A stretch of 64,000 nt of DNA, from the NCBI RefSeq assembly GCF_002858675.1, contig NZ_PJZF01000020.1:1-64000 (forward strand), written 5' to 3'. The DNA comes from Chimaeribacter californicus (GTDB taxonomy: Bacteria; Pseudomonadota; Gammaproteobacteria; Enterobacterales; Enterobacteriaceae). Under the pieces are notes generated by a model. That model did not search any database and had not been told where the DNA came from. It saw nothing but the letters and a program-made list of their open reading frames with translations. Made by a program: the position numbers and the translations under genes. The number at the start of each line of letters is the position of its first letter. Within the stretch, counting starts at the first letter, position 1. This document shows, piece by piece, positions 8,674 to 16,522 of this stretch.

Positions 8674-9570
8674 ATGAACGACAACATCATTTTAGGGATA
8701 AACCAGTACGGCAAAGCCGAGGTGCGGGTGGTGAAGGTAACCCGCGACAGCGCACGCCATGAGATTGATGACCTGAACGTCACCTCCCAGTTGCGCGGTG
8801 ATTTCCGGGCGGTGCATGAAGAGGGTGACAACGCCCACTGCCTGCCCACCGACACCCAGAAAAACACCGTCTACGCCTTTGCCCGCGACGGCATCCGCTC
8901 GCCGGAAGATTTCCTGCTGCGCCTCGGCCGCCACTTCACCGGCAACTATGAAGTAGTGAGCGGCGGCCACTGGTCGGCCGAGCAGTATCAGTGGCAGCGC
9001 ATCCCGGTGAACGGCGAGGGGCATGACCACGCCTTTGTGCGCAGCGGCCAGGAGACGCGCACCGCCTGCGTGACAATAGACGGCGACCAGACCTGGGTGG
9101 TGGCCGGGCTGACCGATCTGGTGGTGATGAAGTCCACCGGCTCGGAGTTCCACGGTTTTATGGAAGACCGCTACACCACCCTGAAAGGCGCGACCGACCG
9201 CATTCTGGCCACGGCCGTGACCGCCCGCTGGCGCTATAACCGCCTCGATCTCGACTTCAACGAAGTCTACGGCAACGTGAAACGGCTGCTGCTGGAGACC
9301 TTCGCCGACACCCACTCGCTGGCGCTGCAACAGACGCTGTACGCAATGGGCAAGCGCGTGCTGGAGGCGCACCCGGAGATTGATGAGCTGAAATTCTCGA
9401 TGCCGAACAAGCACCATTTCACGGTGGATCTCTCGCCGTTCGGCCTTGATAACCCGAATGAAGTCTTCTTCGCCGCCGACCGCCCCTATGGGCTGATTGA
9501 GGCCAGCGTGCTGCGTGAGAGCAGTTCCCCGGCCGGGAAAGCCTGGGAGAACGTCACCGGCTTCTGTTAA
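8674..9570 (+). CDS. Cofactor-independent uricase (urate oxidase)
   Basis: A 298-residue urate oxidase of the classic T-fold family. Visible active-site elements are the Lys of QYGKAEVRV, the Thr of PTDTQKNTVY, the Phe and Arg of GFMEDRYTTLK...DRIL, the Gln of SLALQQTLY and the His of NKHHF. It oxidises urate to 5-hydroxyisourate with O2 and without cofactor. In the Klebsiella hpx cluster this step is done by the unrelated FAD enzyme HpxO, so the window shows a replacement. Spaced 2 nt from uraH, in one operon with uraD and a permease. Confidence 0.93.
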   Translation: MNDNIILGINQYGKAEVRVVKVTRDSARHEIDDLNVTSQLRGDFRAVHEEGDNAHCLPTDTQKNTVYAFARDGIRSPEDFLLRLGRHFTGNYEVVSGGHWSAEQYQWQRIPVNGEGHDHAFVRSGQETRTACVTIDGDQTWVVAGLTDLVVMKSTGSEFHGFMEDRYTTLKGATDRILATAVTARWRYNRLDLDFNEVYGNVKRLLLETFADTHSLALQQTLYAMGKRVLEAHPEIDELKFSMPNKHHFTVDLSPFGLDNPNEVFFAADRPYGLIEASVLRESSSPAGKAWENVTGFC

Positions 9571-9593
9571 TCCGTTACCTGAGGGCACCGACC

Positions 9594-10949
9594 ATGACAC
9601 CGACCGCGCCACACGCCCCACACCGCCCGGAAGATCAGCGGTTGCCGCTGGGCAAAACCTTTGCCTACGGCTTGCAGCACATTCTGACCATGTACGGCGG
9701 GATCATCGCCCCGCCGCTGATTATCGGCACCGCCGCCGGGCTGGGCACCGCCGACATCGGGATGCTGATCTCGGCTGCCCTGTTTGTCAGCGGGCTGGCC
9801 ACGCTGTTACAGACGCTGGGGCTGCCATTTTTCGGCTCGCGCCTGCCGCTGGTGCAGGGCGTCTCCTTTGCCGGGGTAGCGACCATGGTCACCATCGTCA
9901 ATGGCGGCGGCGGGCTGCCGTCGGTGTTTGGCGCGGTGATGGTGGCGGCGGCGCTGGGCCTGCTGATCACGCCGTTTTTTGCCCAGGTGATCCGCTTCTT
10001 CCCGCCGGTGGTGACCGGCACGGTGATCACGGTGATCGGCCTGTCGCTGATGCCGGTGGCGGTGCGCTGGGCGATGGGCGGCCGCGTTAACGCGCCGGAC
10101 TGGGGCTCGACCGGCAACATCGGGCTGGCGGCCTTTACGCTGGCGGTGGTGTTGCTGCTGAACAAAGTGGGCAACCGGGCGGTGGCGCGCATTTCGGTGT
10201 TGCTGGCGATGGTCATCGGCACCGTGGCGGCGATGCTGGCCGGGAAAGCCCACTTCAGCGGGCTGGCCTCCGGCGCGCTGCTGGCGCTGCCGCAGCCGTT
10301 CGCTTTTGGCTGGCCGACCTTTGAGCTGCCGGCGATCTTATCGATGCTGCTGATTGTGCTGGTGCTGCTCACCGAGACCACCGCCGGGCTGATGGCGGTG
10401 GGGGAGATTGTCGGCTCGCCGGTGGACAGCCGCCGCATCGCCAACGGCCTGCGCGCCGACATGCTGGCCAGCGCGCTGTCGCCGGTGTTCAACTCCTTCC
10501 CGCAGAGCAGCTTCGCCCAGAACATCGGGCTGGTGGCGCTGACCGGCATCAAAAGCCGCTTTGTGGTGAGTGCAGGCGGGTTGATCCTGGTGCTGCTGGG
10601 GGTAATCCCGGCGCTGGGGGTGATCTTCGCCACCATTCCGCTGCCGGTGCTGGGCGGGGCAGGCGTGGTGCTGTTTGGCTCGGTGGCGGCCAGCGGCATC
10701 CGCACGCTGGCGAAAGTGGACTACAAAGACAACATGAACCTGGTGGTGGTCGCCACGGCCATCGCCTTCGGCATGATCCCGATTGTGATGCCGACCTTCT
10801 ACGATCATTTTCCCGGCTGGGTGAACACGCTGCTGCACTCCGGCATCAGCGCGTCCTGCCTGGCCGCGCTGCTGCTCAACCTGTTATTCAACCCCGTAAG
10901 AAGTGCGGATGTGCCGGGGGTGCGCTCGTCGTCAGTGCCGCGTGGCTGA
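9594..10949 (+). CDS. NCS2-family permease, probable urate/xanthine transporter
   Basis: A 451-residue inner-membrane protein with about 12-14 hydrophobic segments and the NCS2 signature around QSSFAQNIGLVALTG (residues about 303-317). It belongs to the uracil/xanthine/urate permease family (E. coli UacT, XanQ relatives). It sits 23 nt after the uricase gene at the end of the same operon, which makes urate the most likely substrate. Its last 62 nt overlap the end of the convergent CTP-synthase-like gene. Confidence 0.85.
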   Translation: MTPTAPHAPHRPEDQRLPLGKTFAYGLQHILTMYGGIIAPPLIIGTAAGLGTADIGMLISAALFVSGLATLLQTLGLPFFGSRLPLVQGVSFAGVATMVTIVNGGGGLPSVFGAVMVAAALGLLITPFFAQVIRFFPPVVTGTVITVIGLSLMPVAVRWAMGGRVNAPDWGSTGNIGLAAFTLAVVLLLNKVGNRAVARISVLLAMVIGTVAAMLAGKAHFSGLASGALLALPQPFAFGWPTFELPAILSMLLIVLVLLTETTAGLMAVGEIVGSPVDSRRIANGLRADMLASALSPVFNSFPQSSFAQNIGLVALTGIKSRFVVSAGGLILVLLGVIPALGVIFATIPLPVLGGAGVVLFGSVAASGIRTLAKVDYKDNMNLVVVATAIAFGMIPIVMPTFYDHFPGWVNTLLHSGISASCLAALLLNLLFNPVRSADVPGVRSSSVPRG

Positions 10950-12111
10950 TCTCCCGGGTACGCTTGCTCTGGCGTACCTGTTGCAAGAACGCCATCAGCA
11001 GCGGTTGCGGGCGTTCACGGCGTGAGGCCAGCTCCGGCCGCCCGGCCAGGCCGGTAAAGAACGGGTGATCGGCCAGCGTCACCGCCGCGCAGTCATGGTC
11101 GTCAAACGCGGCGGCCACCTGTAATCCGGCAGCCGCCAGATCCTCAAGCAGTGCCGGGTTAAGCCGGTGGTGCTGGTGGTAACGCAGGGTGAGGGCGCTG
11201 CCTGCCGCTGCCGCCAGCGCACTGCGGTGTTGCACCGTCATGCGGTGGTTGCCGAGGCGCGGTGCGGCCAGCGGCAGCGTGCAGGGCAGCGGGGCGGCGA
11301 GGCACTGTTGCGCCAGCGCCGCCACCATCACGTGCATCCCGCTGCCGGTGCCGAGGATCGGCAGATTCTGCTCCAGCGCCCAGTCGGCGGCCTCTGTCTC
11401 TACCGCACCCGGCCCTGCGCAGGGGTCGTCCGGCAGGACAATCGCGTCCGCATTGCGCAGCAGCCGCACGCGCTGGCTGTGGCTGACGCCCGGCGACAGA
11501 AACAGCAGTTCGATGGGCATTGCCAGTGCATCGGCGGCATCACCCAGTGCAGCCATCATGGCCGGGTTGGCGTCATGATGCTGTTGGGCGGTGCCGGCCA
11601 GCGCCACCCGCAGGGTCTGGCCGCTGCGCATCACCGGCTGCGCGACGCTGCCCACCGTCCAGCGGCCGACGTCATCCTGCATCCAGCCGTTGCTGCGCAC
11701 TTTGCCGCTTTCCCACTCTTCAAGCTGGTAGCGTTGGTTCTTTTTCACCACCCGCAAACACTCTACCGCCACGCCGTGCGACTCCGCATCCGCGATAAAC
11801 GCCTCCAGTTGGGGCAACAGCGCCGGGTTCACCGGCACCACCAGATCTTCCCTAAGTGCCCGTTCCCGCACCGTTTCCCACGGCGTCTCTGCCCCGGCAT
11901 CGCGGCCGGTCAATCGTTCGACCCACAGCAACCCGCTGCTGACCCGCTGCCCGCGCGCAGTAATATGCCCCCGCCCGCCGGGGAACCGTTCCTCGTCATG
12001 GCTGACCGGCAGATGCAGCAACGGCAACGCCCGCAGCTCAGCAAGAATCGCGGCCAGCGCGCCATACAGCGCCGGTTCCGGCGTAAGGTGTGCAACAAAG
12101 GTAATGGTCAT
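10888..12111 (-). CDS. CTP synthase C-terminal-region-related protein, degenerate glutaminase
   Basis: A 407-residue protein. Residues about 165-400 align by eye with the class I glutamine amidotransferase domain of CTP synthase: the LPILGTGSGMH nucleophile elbow (254-260), a RLG motif (285-287), LRYHQHHRLN (cf. RHRYEVN), and HPFF...RPE near 349-360. The elbow Cys is replaced (GTG instead of GIC) and the FHPE His is Arg, so glutaminase activity should be lost. The first about 160 residues have no synthetase domain and are not recognised. NCBI names a family 'CTP synthase C-terminal region-related (seleno)protein', which this resembles; there is no in-frame TGA here. Function unknown. Confidence 0.7.
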   Translation of the reverse strand: MTITFVAHLTPEPALYGALAAILAELRALPLLHLPVSHDEERFPGGRGHITARGQRVSSGLLWVERLTGRDAGAETPWETVRERALREDLVVPVNPALLPQLEAFIADAESHGVAVECLRVVKKNQRYQLEEWESGKVRSNGWMQDDVGRWTVGSVAQPVMRSGQTLRVALAGTAQQHHDANPAMMAALGDAADALAMPIELLFLSPGVSHSQRVRLLRNADAIVLPDDPCAGPGAVETEAADWALEQNLPILGTGSGMHVMVAALAQQCLAAPLPCTLPLAAPRLGNHRMTVQHRSALAAAAGSALTLRYHQHHRLNPALLEDLAAAGLQVAAAFDDHDCAAVTLADHPFFTGLAGRPELASRRERPQPLLMAFLQQVRQSKRTREISHAALTTSAPPAHPHFLRG

Positions 12112-12180
12112 CGGTCTGCCCCCTGTGAAATAAAAACAGGGAAGGGATGCAAGTTTTGTACCGGGTGGGGGGGAAGAGGG

Positions 12181-12638
12181 CTAATCAGGGACTCTTTTAG
12201 GTTCGGCGTTTTCTGTAAGTTGGGTATAGGTTCTGTCATCCAGCCCGACTGAGTACTCGTATTTACCCTTGCCATATGTAGATATCCATACCTTTCTTTT
12301 ATCTTTATCGATGCAGTTCTTTTTCGTTTTCATGTCCTCAAAGCAAAGGAGATCGGAGCCTTGATCAGTATCAGGCATTTCTTTATAACTTCCTCGCCAC
12401 TCCCAAATTATTACGGTATGGTTTTCATTTTTATCTGTGGGCAAGAATTTATATTTTTCTCAATTGGCTCTTTTTTAGCTTTTCACCATTTTATTTTTCC
12501 TTTATCAGTAACAGGGAAGTTTTCAGCGATAATATCCGTAAAAGTTCCTGATCTATGCACAGCGATTATCTTTACAGGCTGTAACAGCCATAAAGCAAAG
12601 AGCAAACTTACTAGAAATAACATTTTATTCTTTAACAT
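12181..12638 (-). pseudogene. DUF943 copy 1 (promoter-distal), frameshifted
   Basis: The ATG at 12638 starts a normal DUF943 N-terminus (membrane helix, ENFPVTDKGKIKW) that ends at TGA where paralogues have a second Trp. The family sequence resumes in another frame from about EKYKFLPTDKN and continues to 12181 with MPDTDQGSDLLCFEDM and NCIDK. At least one frameshift is needed, and a further stop precedes the resumed frame. The gene is therefore probably dead, while a short 87-codon frame from 12444 stays open. It lies at the end farthest from the effector. Confidence 0.8.
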
Positions 12639-12652
12639 GCTAGCCTCTGATT

Positions 12653-13108
12653 TTACTCAACGCGTTTAAGCTCGCTTTCATCGGTGAGCTGAAGATAGGT
12701 ATGCCCGTTGCTCATATGAAAAATTGTTTTTCCGCCGTCAAAGCAACTTACAGTAAGTACGACCTTTTTCTCTACACAATTAGCTTTTGATTTCATGTCA
12801 TCAAAGCAAGCTAAGTCTGATTTTTGGTCATTTTTTGGCAGCACTTTATAACCCTCACCATAGTCCAAAAACATAATAGAAAATGAACCATCTGAGTACT
12901 TTTTAGGGAGATTGTATTTCTCCTTTAAAATGTTTTTGTTATTTTTCCACCACTCTATTTTTGTCTTATCAAACATAGGGAAGGATTTCACAAGAACGTG
13001 GTGGTTATCATGTGCACTGATTATCTCTGTGGGTTTTAAGAGATAAATTCCTGTGTAAATAATTCCTGTAGAAAATGCTGCTATTAAGGATTTATATATG
13101 ATATGCAT
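12653..13108 (-). CDS. DUF943 family membrane-anchored protein, copy 2
   Basis: A 151-residue protein with one N-terminal membrane helix (residues about 5-25) and a probable periplasmic domain with the family's paired cysteines (DLACFDDM, ANCVEKK). By eye it is closest to copy 9 at the opposite end of the array: both have AHDNHHVLVK, KKYSDGSFSIMF and VLTVSCFDGGK. Function not established for the family; immunity to the upstream effector is inferred from position. Confidence 0.8.
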   Translation of the reverse strand: MHIIYKSLIAAFSTGIIYTGIYLLKPTEIISAHDNHHVLVKSFPMFDKTKIEWWKNNKNILKEKYNLPKKYSDGSFSIMFLDYGEGYKVLPKNDQKSDLACFDDMKSKANCVEKKVVLTVSCFDGGKTIFHMSNGHTYLQLTDESELKRVE

Positions 13109-13161
13109 TTGATACTCGATAAAATGATATCTGCTGATGATGGGAGGCTAGGGAAAATATT

Positions 13162-13623
13162 TTATCGAACACGCTTTATTTCGCCATTTTCTACTTCCTG
13201 CCTATAAGAAGATCCGCCTCTTAGATTAAAACGAATTTTTTTATCATAAAAAAATGTAATATCCATAATCCATTTCTTTTCAATACATCTTTCTGCTGCT
13301 TTGATATCATTAAAGCAAAGTAAATCAGAACCTTGATCAGTATCAGGCATCGCTTTGTAGCCGTGGCCAAAATCAAAAATGGAAATGTAAAAACTTCTGT
13401 TTATTGAATAGGGGGCAGGAAAATCATAATTATTTTTTAGCCTGTTTTTATTGTTTTCCCACCAGGCTATTTTACCTTTATCTGTCATTGGGAAGTTTTT
13501 GACAAGTAATACACTGCCATCATGTATTGCTATTATTTCTACAGGTTGGGAGAGATACCATACCCCCCATGCTATACATAGTATGCTTGCTATAAGAAAA
13601 AATTTTATTTTTGTTGTTAACAT
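13162..13623 (-). CDS. DUF943 family membrane-anchored protein, copy 3
   Basis: About 153 residues. ATG 13623 is preferred to 13629 because AGAGGA is then 7 nt away and the N-terminus (MLTTKIK) lines up with the MLKSKI of other copies. It has one N-terminal helix, VKNFPMTDKGKIAWW, DLLCFNDI and RCIEKK. It is among the most divergent copies in its C-terminal half (TFFYDKKIRFNLRGGSSYRQ), as expected if copies recognise different effector variants; this is inference. Confidence 0.8.
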   Translation of the reverse strand: MLTTKIKFFLIASILCIAWGVWYLSQPVEIIAIHDGSVLLVKNFPMTDKGKIAWWENNKNRLKNNYDFPAPYSINRSFYISIFDFGHGYKAMPDTDQGSDLLCFNDIKAAERCIEKKWIMDITFFYDKKIRFNLRGGSSYRQEVENGEIKRVR

Positions 13624-13639
13624 TTTCATCCTCTGGTAT

Positions 13640-14110
13640 TTAATTTATACGTTTAAGCTCGCTTTTTTCTGAAATTTGAAGGTAAGCACTGCCGTGACGT
13701 GTCCTAATTCTAATTTTACTCCCATCAAACCGGGCAATAGATAACATTATTCCTTCTTTGTCGATACAATTTTTTGGAGAGGGCATATCCGAGAAGCAGC
13801 GAAGATCAGAGCCTTGGTCAGTATCTGGCATCTCTTTATAAACGCCATTCCATTTTAAAAAGTATATCCTATATTCCCCCTCTTCATTGGGGTCTGGAAC
13901 GTTATAGTTATCTTTAAGATAGGAGCTGTTCTTTTTCCACCATGATAGGGCACCCTTGTCAGTCAGCGGGAAATTTTTCACCAGCACAACACTGAGCCCT
14001 TTAGCGCCATCGCGGTGAACAGCACCGATTTCCACAGGTCTCAATAACCACCCTAGGCTAAACAGGAAACCTATTAAGAACAGTGTTAATAATATTTTGC
14101 TCTTTAACAT
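13640..14110 (-). CDS. DUF943 family membrane-anchored protein, copy 4
   Basis: 156 residues with one N-terminal helix. It is nearly identical to copy 8 in the middle of the protein (HRDGAKGLSVVLVKNFPLTD, PDPNEEGEYRIYFLKWNG, SDLRCFSDMPSPKNCIDKEG), differing mainly near the C-terminus. This subgroup has RCF instead of LCF. The two near-identical copies are about 2 kb apart, so a block duplication or gene conversion is likely. Confidence 0.8.
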   Translation of the reverse strand: MLKSKILLTLFLIGFLFSLGWLLRPVEIGAVHRDGAKGLSVVLVKNFPLTDKGALSWWKKNSSYLKDNYNVPDPNEEGEYRIYFLKWNGVYKEMPDTDQGSDLRCFSDMPSPKNCIDKEGIMLSIARFDGSKIRIRTRHGSAYLQISEKSELKRIN

Positions 14111-14125
14111 TTATATCCTCAGGTT

Positions 14126-14590
14126 TTACTTAACGCGTTTAAGCTCGCTTTTTTCGGAAAGTTGAAGGTAGGTATGCCCATTGTTCATATGAAAACTTGT
14201 TTTTCCGCCGTCAAATCGTGAAATCATTAAGATGCTGCCGGGTTTTTCGAGGCAGTTAAAGGTCGTTTTCATATCATCAAAACAGAGTAAATCAGAACCC
14301 TGGTCAACATCCGGCATCTCCCGATAGCCATCGCCGAAGTCCCAAATCACCACGGTGTAATAGCCGTTGCTGTCTGGCGCGGGTACGCCATATTTTTTAG
14401 TTAAGGAGGCCTTGTTATCCGACCACCATGCTATTTTACCTTTATCAGTCACAGGGAAGTTGTTGACCAGGATAAAGCTAAAGTTATCGTCAGTATGAAT
14501 CCCTTTAATCTCAATGGGTGTTAATAACCACCCTAGGCTAAAGAGGAAAACCATTAAGAAGAGGATTGGTAATATTTTATTATTTAACAT
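14126..14590 (-). CDS. DUF943 family membrane-anchored protein, copy 5
   Basis: 154 residues. The N-terminal helix (SLGWLLTP) is near that of copy 4, while the C-terminal end (RFDGGKTSFHMNNGHTYLQL) is nearly that of copies 2 and 9. The two cysteines are kept (DLLCFDDM, FNCLEK). The mixed affinities suggest recombination between copies. Gap to copy 4 is 15 nt. Confidence 0.8.
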   Translation of the reverse strand: MLNNKILPILFLMVFLFSLGWLLTPIEIKGIHTDDNFSFILVNNFPVTDKGKIAWWSDNKASLTKKYGVPAPDSNGYYTVVIWDFGDGYREMPDVDQGSDLLCFDDMKTTFNCLEKPGSILMISRFDGGKTSFHMNNGHTYLQLSEKSELKRVK

Positions 14591-14605
14591 GTTATCCTTT
14601 CTTAT

Positions 14606-15070
14606 CTACTTGATGTGTCTGGTTTCGCTTGTTTCGGCAGGTTGGTCATAGAGGCTGCCGTCATTCATTTCATAGAAGATCTTGCTTTGGTAAGGGAGTC
14701 TGTAAATCTTCATAAGAAGCCCCGGTTTTTCAACACAGTTTTTCTTCTTAATATCTGCGAAGCAGAGTAAGTCCGAATTCTGATCGGTTTCAGGCATCTC
14801 TTTGTACCCGCTGCCTATATCCCATATAACAATTGTAAATTTATTGCTAGGGTTAGGTGTTGGTATCTTATATTTACGCTTAATTTCTTGGTTATTTTTT
14901 TTCCACCAGCTTATCTTTTTTTGATCGGTGATTGGGAAGTTTTTAACCAAGATATAATTGTGTGCCATGCCATGATGAACGCCAATGATTTTTACAGGAG
15001 CTAATAGCCACCATACCCCGTAGAGGGATGTTAATAATAACAGTATCAATATGATTTTTTGCTTAAACAT
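14606..15070 (-). CDS. DUF943 family membrane-anchored protein, copy 6
   Basis: 154 residues, with an N-terminal helix (ILILLLLTSLYGVWWLLAP), ILVKNFPITDQKKISWW, SDLLCFADI and NCVEKPG. Its C-terminal third (MKIYRLPYQSKIFYEMNDGS) resembles no other copy closely. It starts from an ATG after GAGGAAA. Sits mid-array, 24 nt from copy 7. Confidence 0.8.
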   Translation of the reverse strand: MFKQKIILILLLLTSLYGVWWLLAPVKIIGVHHGMAHNYILVKNFPITDQKKISWWKKNNQEIKRKYKIPTPNPSNKFTIVIWDIGSGYKEMPETDQNSDLLCFADIKKKNCVEKPGLLMKIYRLPYQSKIFYEMNDGSLYDQPAETSETRHIK

Positions 15071-15093
15071 GTTTTCCTCTGGTTTTTTATAGG

Positions 15094-15564
15094 TTAATTA
15101 ACCCGCTTTATCTCGCTTTGTTCTTTTAGTTGAATATAGGTATTACTATTTCGTGTTCTATACATGATTTTACCACCATCAAATTTTGAAATAGAAAAAA
15201 CTATCCCATCCTTTTTAATGCAATTTTTTGTGGTTGCCATATCATCAAAGCAGCGGAGGTCAGAACCTTGATCCGTATCTGGTAATGTTCTATAAACCCC
15301 GTCCCACTTCAAAAAGACTAAATCATAATGTCCTTCTTCATCATAAGAAGGGATGTCGTATTTTTCTTTAAATCGGTTTTTATTTTCGTTCCACCATGAA
15401 ATAGCACCATTATCAGTCAAAGGGAAATTTTTTACCAGGATGGTAGCATATCCTTTATAACCATCCCGATGGATTGCACCAATTTTTACCGGTCTCGATA
15501 ACCACCATAGGCTAAATGATAACCCTACTAATAACAGTGCTAATAATATTTTGCTCTTTAACAT
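15094..15564 (-). CDS. DUF943 family membrane-anchored protein, copy 7
   Basis: 156 residues in the same subgroup as copies 4 and 8 (HRDGYKGYATILVKNFPLTD, DLRCFDDM, NCIKKDG) but clearly diverged from them in mid-protein (SYDEEGHYDLVFLKWDGVYR). One N-terminal membrane helix, conserved cysteine pair. Gap to copy 8 is 15 nt. Confidence 0.8.
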   Translation of the reverse strand: MLKSKILLALLLVGLSFSLWWLSRPVKIGAIHRDGYKGYATILVKNFPLTDNGAISWWNENKNRFKEKYDIPSYDEEGHYDLVFLKWDGVYRTLPDTDQGSDLRCFDDMATTKNCIKKDGIVFSISKFDGGKIMYRTRNSNTYIQLKEQSEIKRVN

Positions 15565-15579
15565 TTTTATCCTCAGGTT

Positions 15580-16050
15580 TTACTTAACGCGTTTAAGCCC
15601 GCTTTTTTCGGAAAGTTGAAGGTACGTATTACCATGACGTGTTTCAATCTTAATTTTACCCCCATCAAACCGGGCAATAGATAACATTATCCCTTCTTTA
15701 TCGATACAGTTTTTTGGGGAGGGCATATCCGAAAAGCAACGAAGATCAGAACCTTGGTCAGTATCAGGCATCTCTTTATAAATGCCATTCCATTTTAAAA
15801 AGTATATCCTATATTCACCCTCTTCATTGGGGTCTGGAACGTTATAGTTATCTTTAAGGTAGGAGCTGTTCTTTTTCCACCATGATAGGGCGCCCTTGTC
15901 AGTTAGCGGGAAATTTTTCACCAGCACAACACTGAGTCCTTTAGCGCCATCGCGGTGAACAGCATCGATTTCCACAGGTCTTAACAACCACCATAGGCTA
16001 AATAAGAAACCTATTAATAACAGTGCCGATAATATTTTATTCTTTAACAT
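15580..16050 (-). CDS. DUF943 family membrane-anchored protein, copy 8
   Basis: 156 residues and nearly the twin of copy 4. The central part is identical apart from single changes, while the C-terminus (RHGNTYLQLSEKSGLKRVK) has drifted. One N-terminal helix and the RCF/NCIDK cysteine pair. A short intergenic stretch with a GAGGATA ribosome site, repeated before several copies, precedes it. Confidence 0.8.
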   Translation of the reverse strand: MLKNKILSALLLIGFLFSLWWLLRPVEIDAVHRDGAKGLSVVLVKNFPLTDKGALSWWKKNSSYLKDNYNVPDPNEEGEYRIYFLKWNGIYKEMPDTDQGSDLRCFSDMPSPKNCIDKEGIMLSIARFDGGKIKIETRHGNTYLQLSEKSGLKRVK

Positions 16051-16066
16051 TTATATCCTCTGGTTT

Positions 16067-16522
16067 TTATTCAACGCGCTTAAGCTCACTTTTGTCGCTA
16101 AGTTGAAGATAAGTATGTCCGTTGCTCATATGAAAACTTGTTTTTCCGCCGTCAAAACAACTCACGGTAAGTACTACCTTTTTCTCTATACAATTAGCTT
16201 TTGATTTTATGTCATCAAAGCAAGCTAAGTCTGAGTTTTGGTCAGTTTCTGGAAGCACTTTATAACCCTCACCATAGTCCCAAAACATAATAGAAAATGA
16301 ACCATCTGAGTACTTTTTAGGGAGGTTGTATTTCTCCTTTAAAATTTTTTTGTTATTCTCCCACCACTCTATTTTTGCTTTATCAAAAATAGGGAAGTGT
16401 TTAACAAGGACGTGATGGTTATCATGTGCATTAATTATTTCTGTGGGCTTCAATAGATGGAAACTATTGTAAATAATGCCAGCGGTAAGCACCGCTAGCA
16501 ATAGTTTATATTTATAAGTCAC
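16067..16522 (-). CDS. DUF943 family membrane-anchored protein, copy 9 (first after effector)
   Basis: The GTG at 16522 is chosen as start. It follows TGAGGGCC, gives an N-terminus (TYKYKLLLAVLTAGIIY) matching copy 2, and makes the gene overlap the last 11 nt of the effector gene, a classic sign of translational coupling between toxin and cognate immunity. An in-frame ATG at 16549 would overlap further and is less likely. 151 residues, one membrane helix, cysteines in DLACFDDI and ANCIEKK. As the coupled copy it is the best candidate for the cognate immunity protein. Confidence 0.82.
   Translation of the reverse strand: MTYKYKLLLAVLTAGIIYNSFHLLKPTEIINAHDNHHVLVKHFPIFDKAKIEWWENNKKILKEKYNLPKKYSDGSFSIMFWDYGEGYKVLPETDQNSDLACFDDIKSKANCIEKKVVLTVSCFDGGKTSFHMSNGHTYLQLSDKSELKRVE

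Larger units (their letters stand above)
12181..16522 (-). repeat. Array of nine tandem DUF943 gene copies
   Basis: Nine head-to-tail copies of one roughly 155-codon gene, eight intact and the promoter-distal one broken, with gaps mostly of 10-50 bp and no other gene between them. The block is visibly AT-rich against GC-rich neighbours. Shared protein marks are a single N-terminal membrane helix, (I/V)LVKNFP.TDK, an aromatic WW pair, DLLCFDDM and NC(I/V)EK. The array directly follows a PAAR-DUF3289 gene on the same strand and overlaps it, so all copies are probably co-transcribed from the effector promoter. Confidence 0.9.

Noticed and set aside
10888..12111. Selenocysteine in the CTP-synthase-like protein
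   Set aside because: A related family name mentions selenoproteins, but the frame has no internal TGA and the elbow residue is Gly, so there is no support here.
12181..16522. CRISPR-like array
   Set aside because: The repeats are whole diverged genes of about 480 bp, not short identical repeats with unique spacers.
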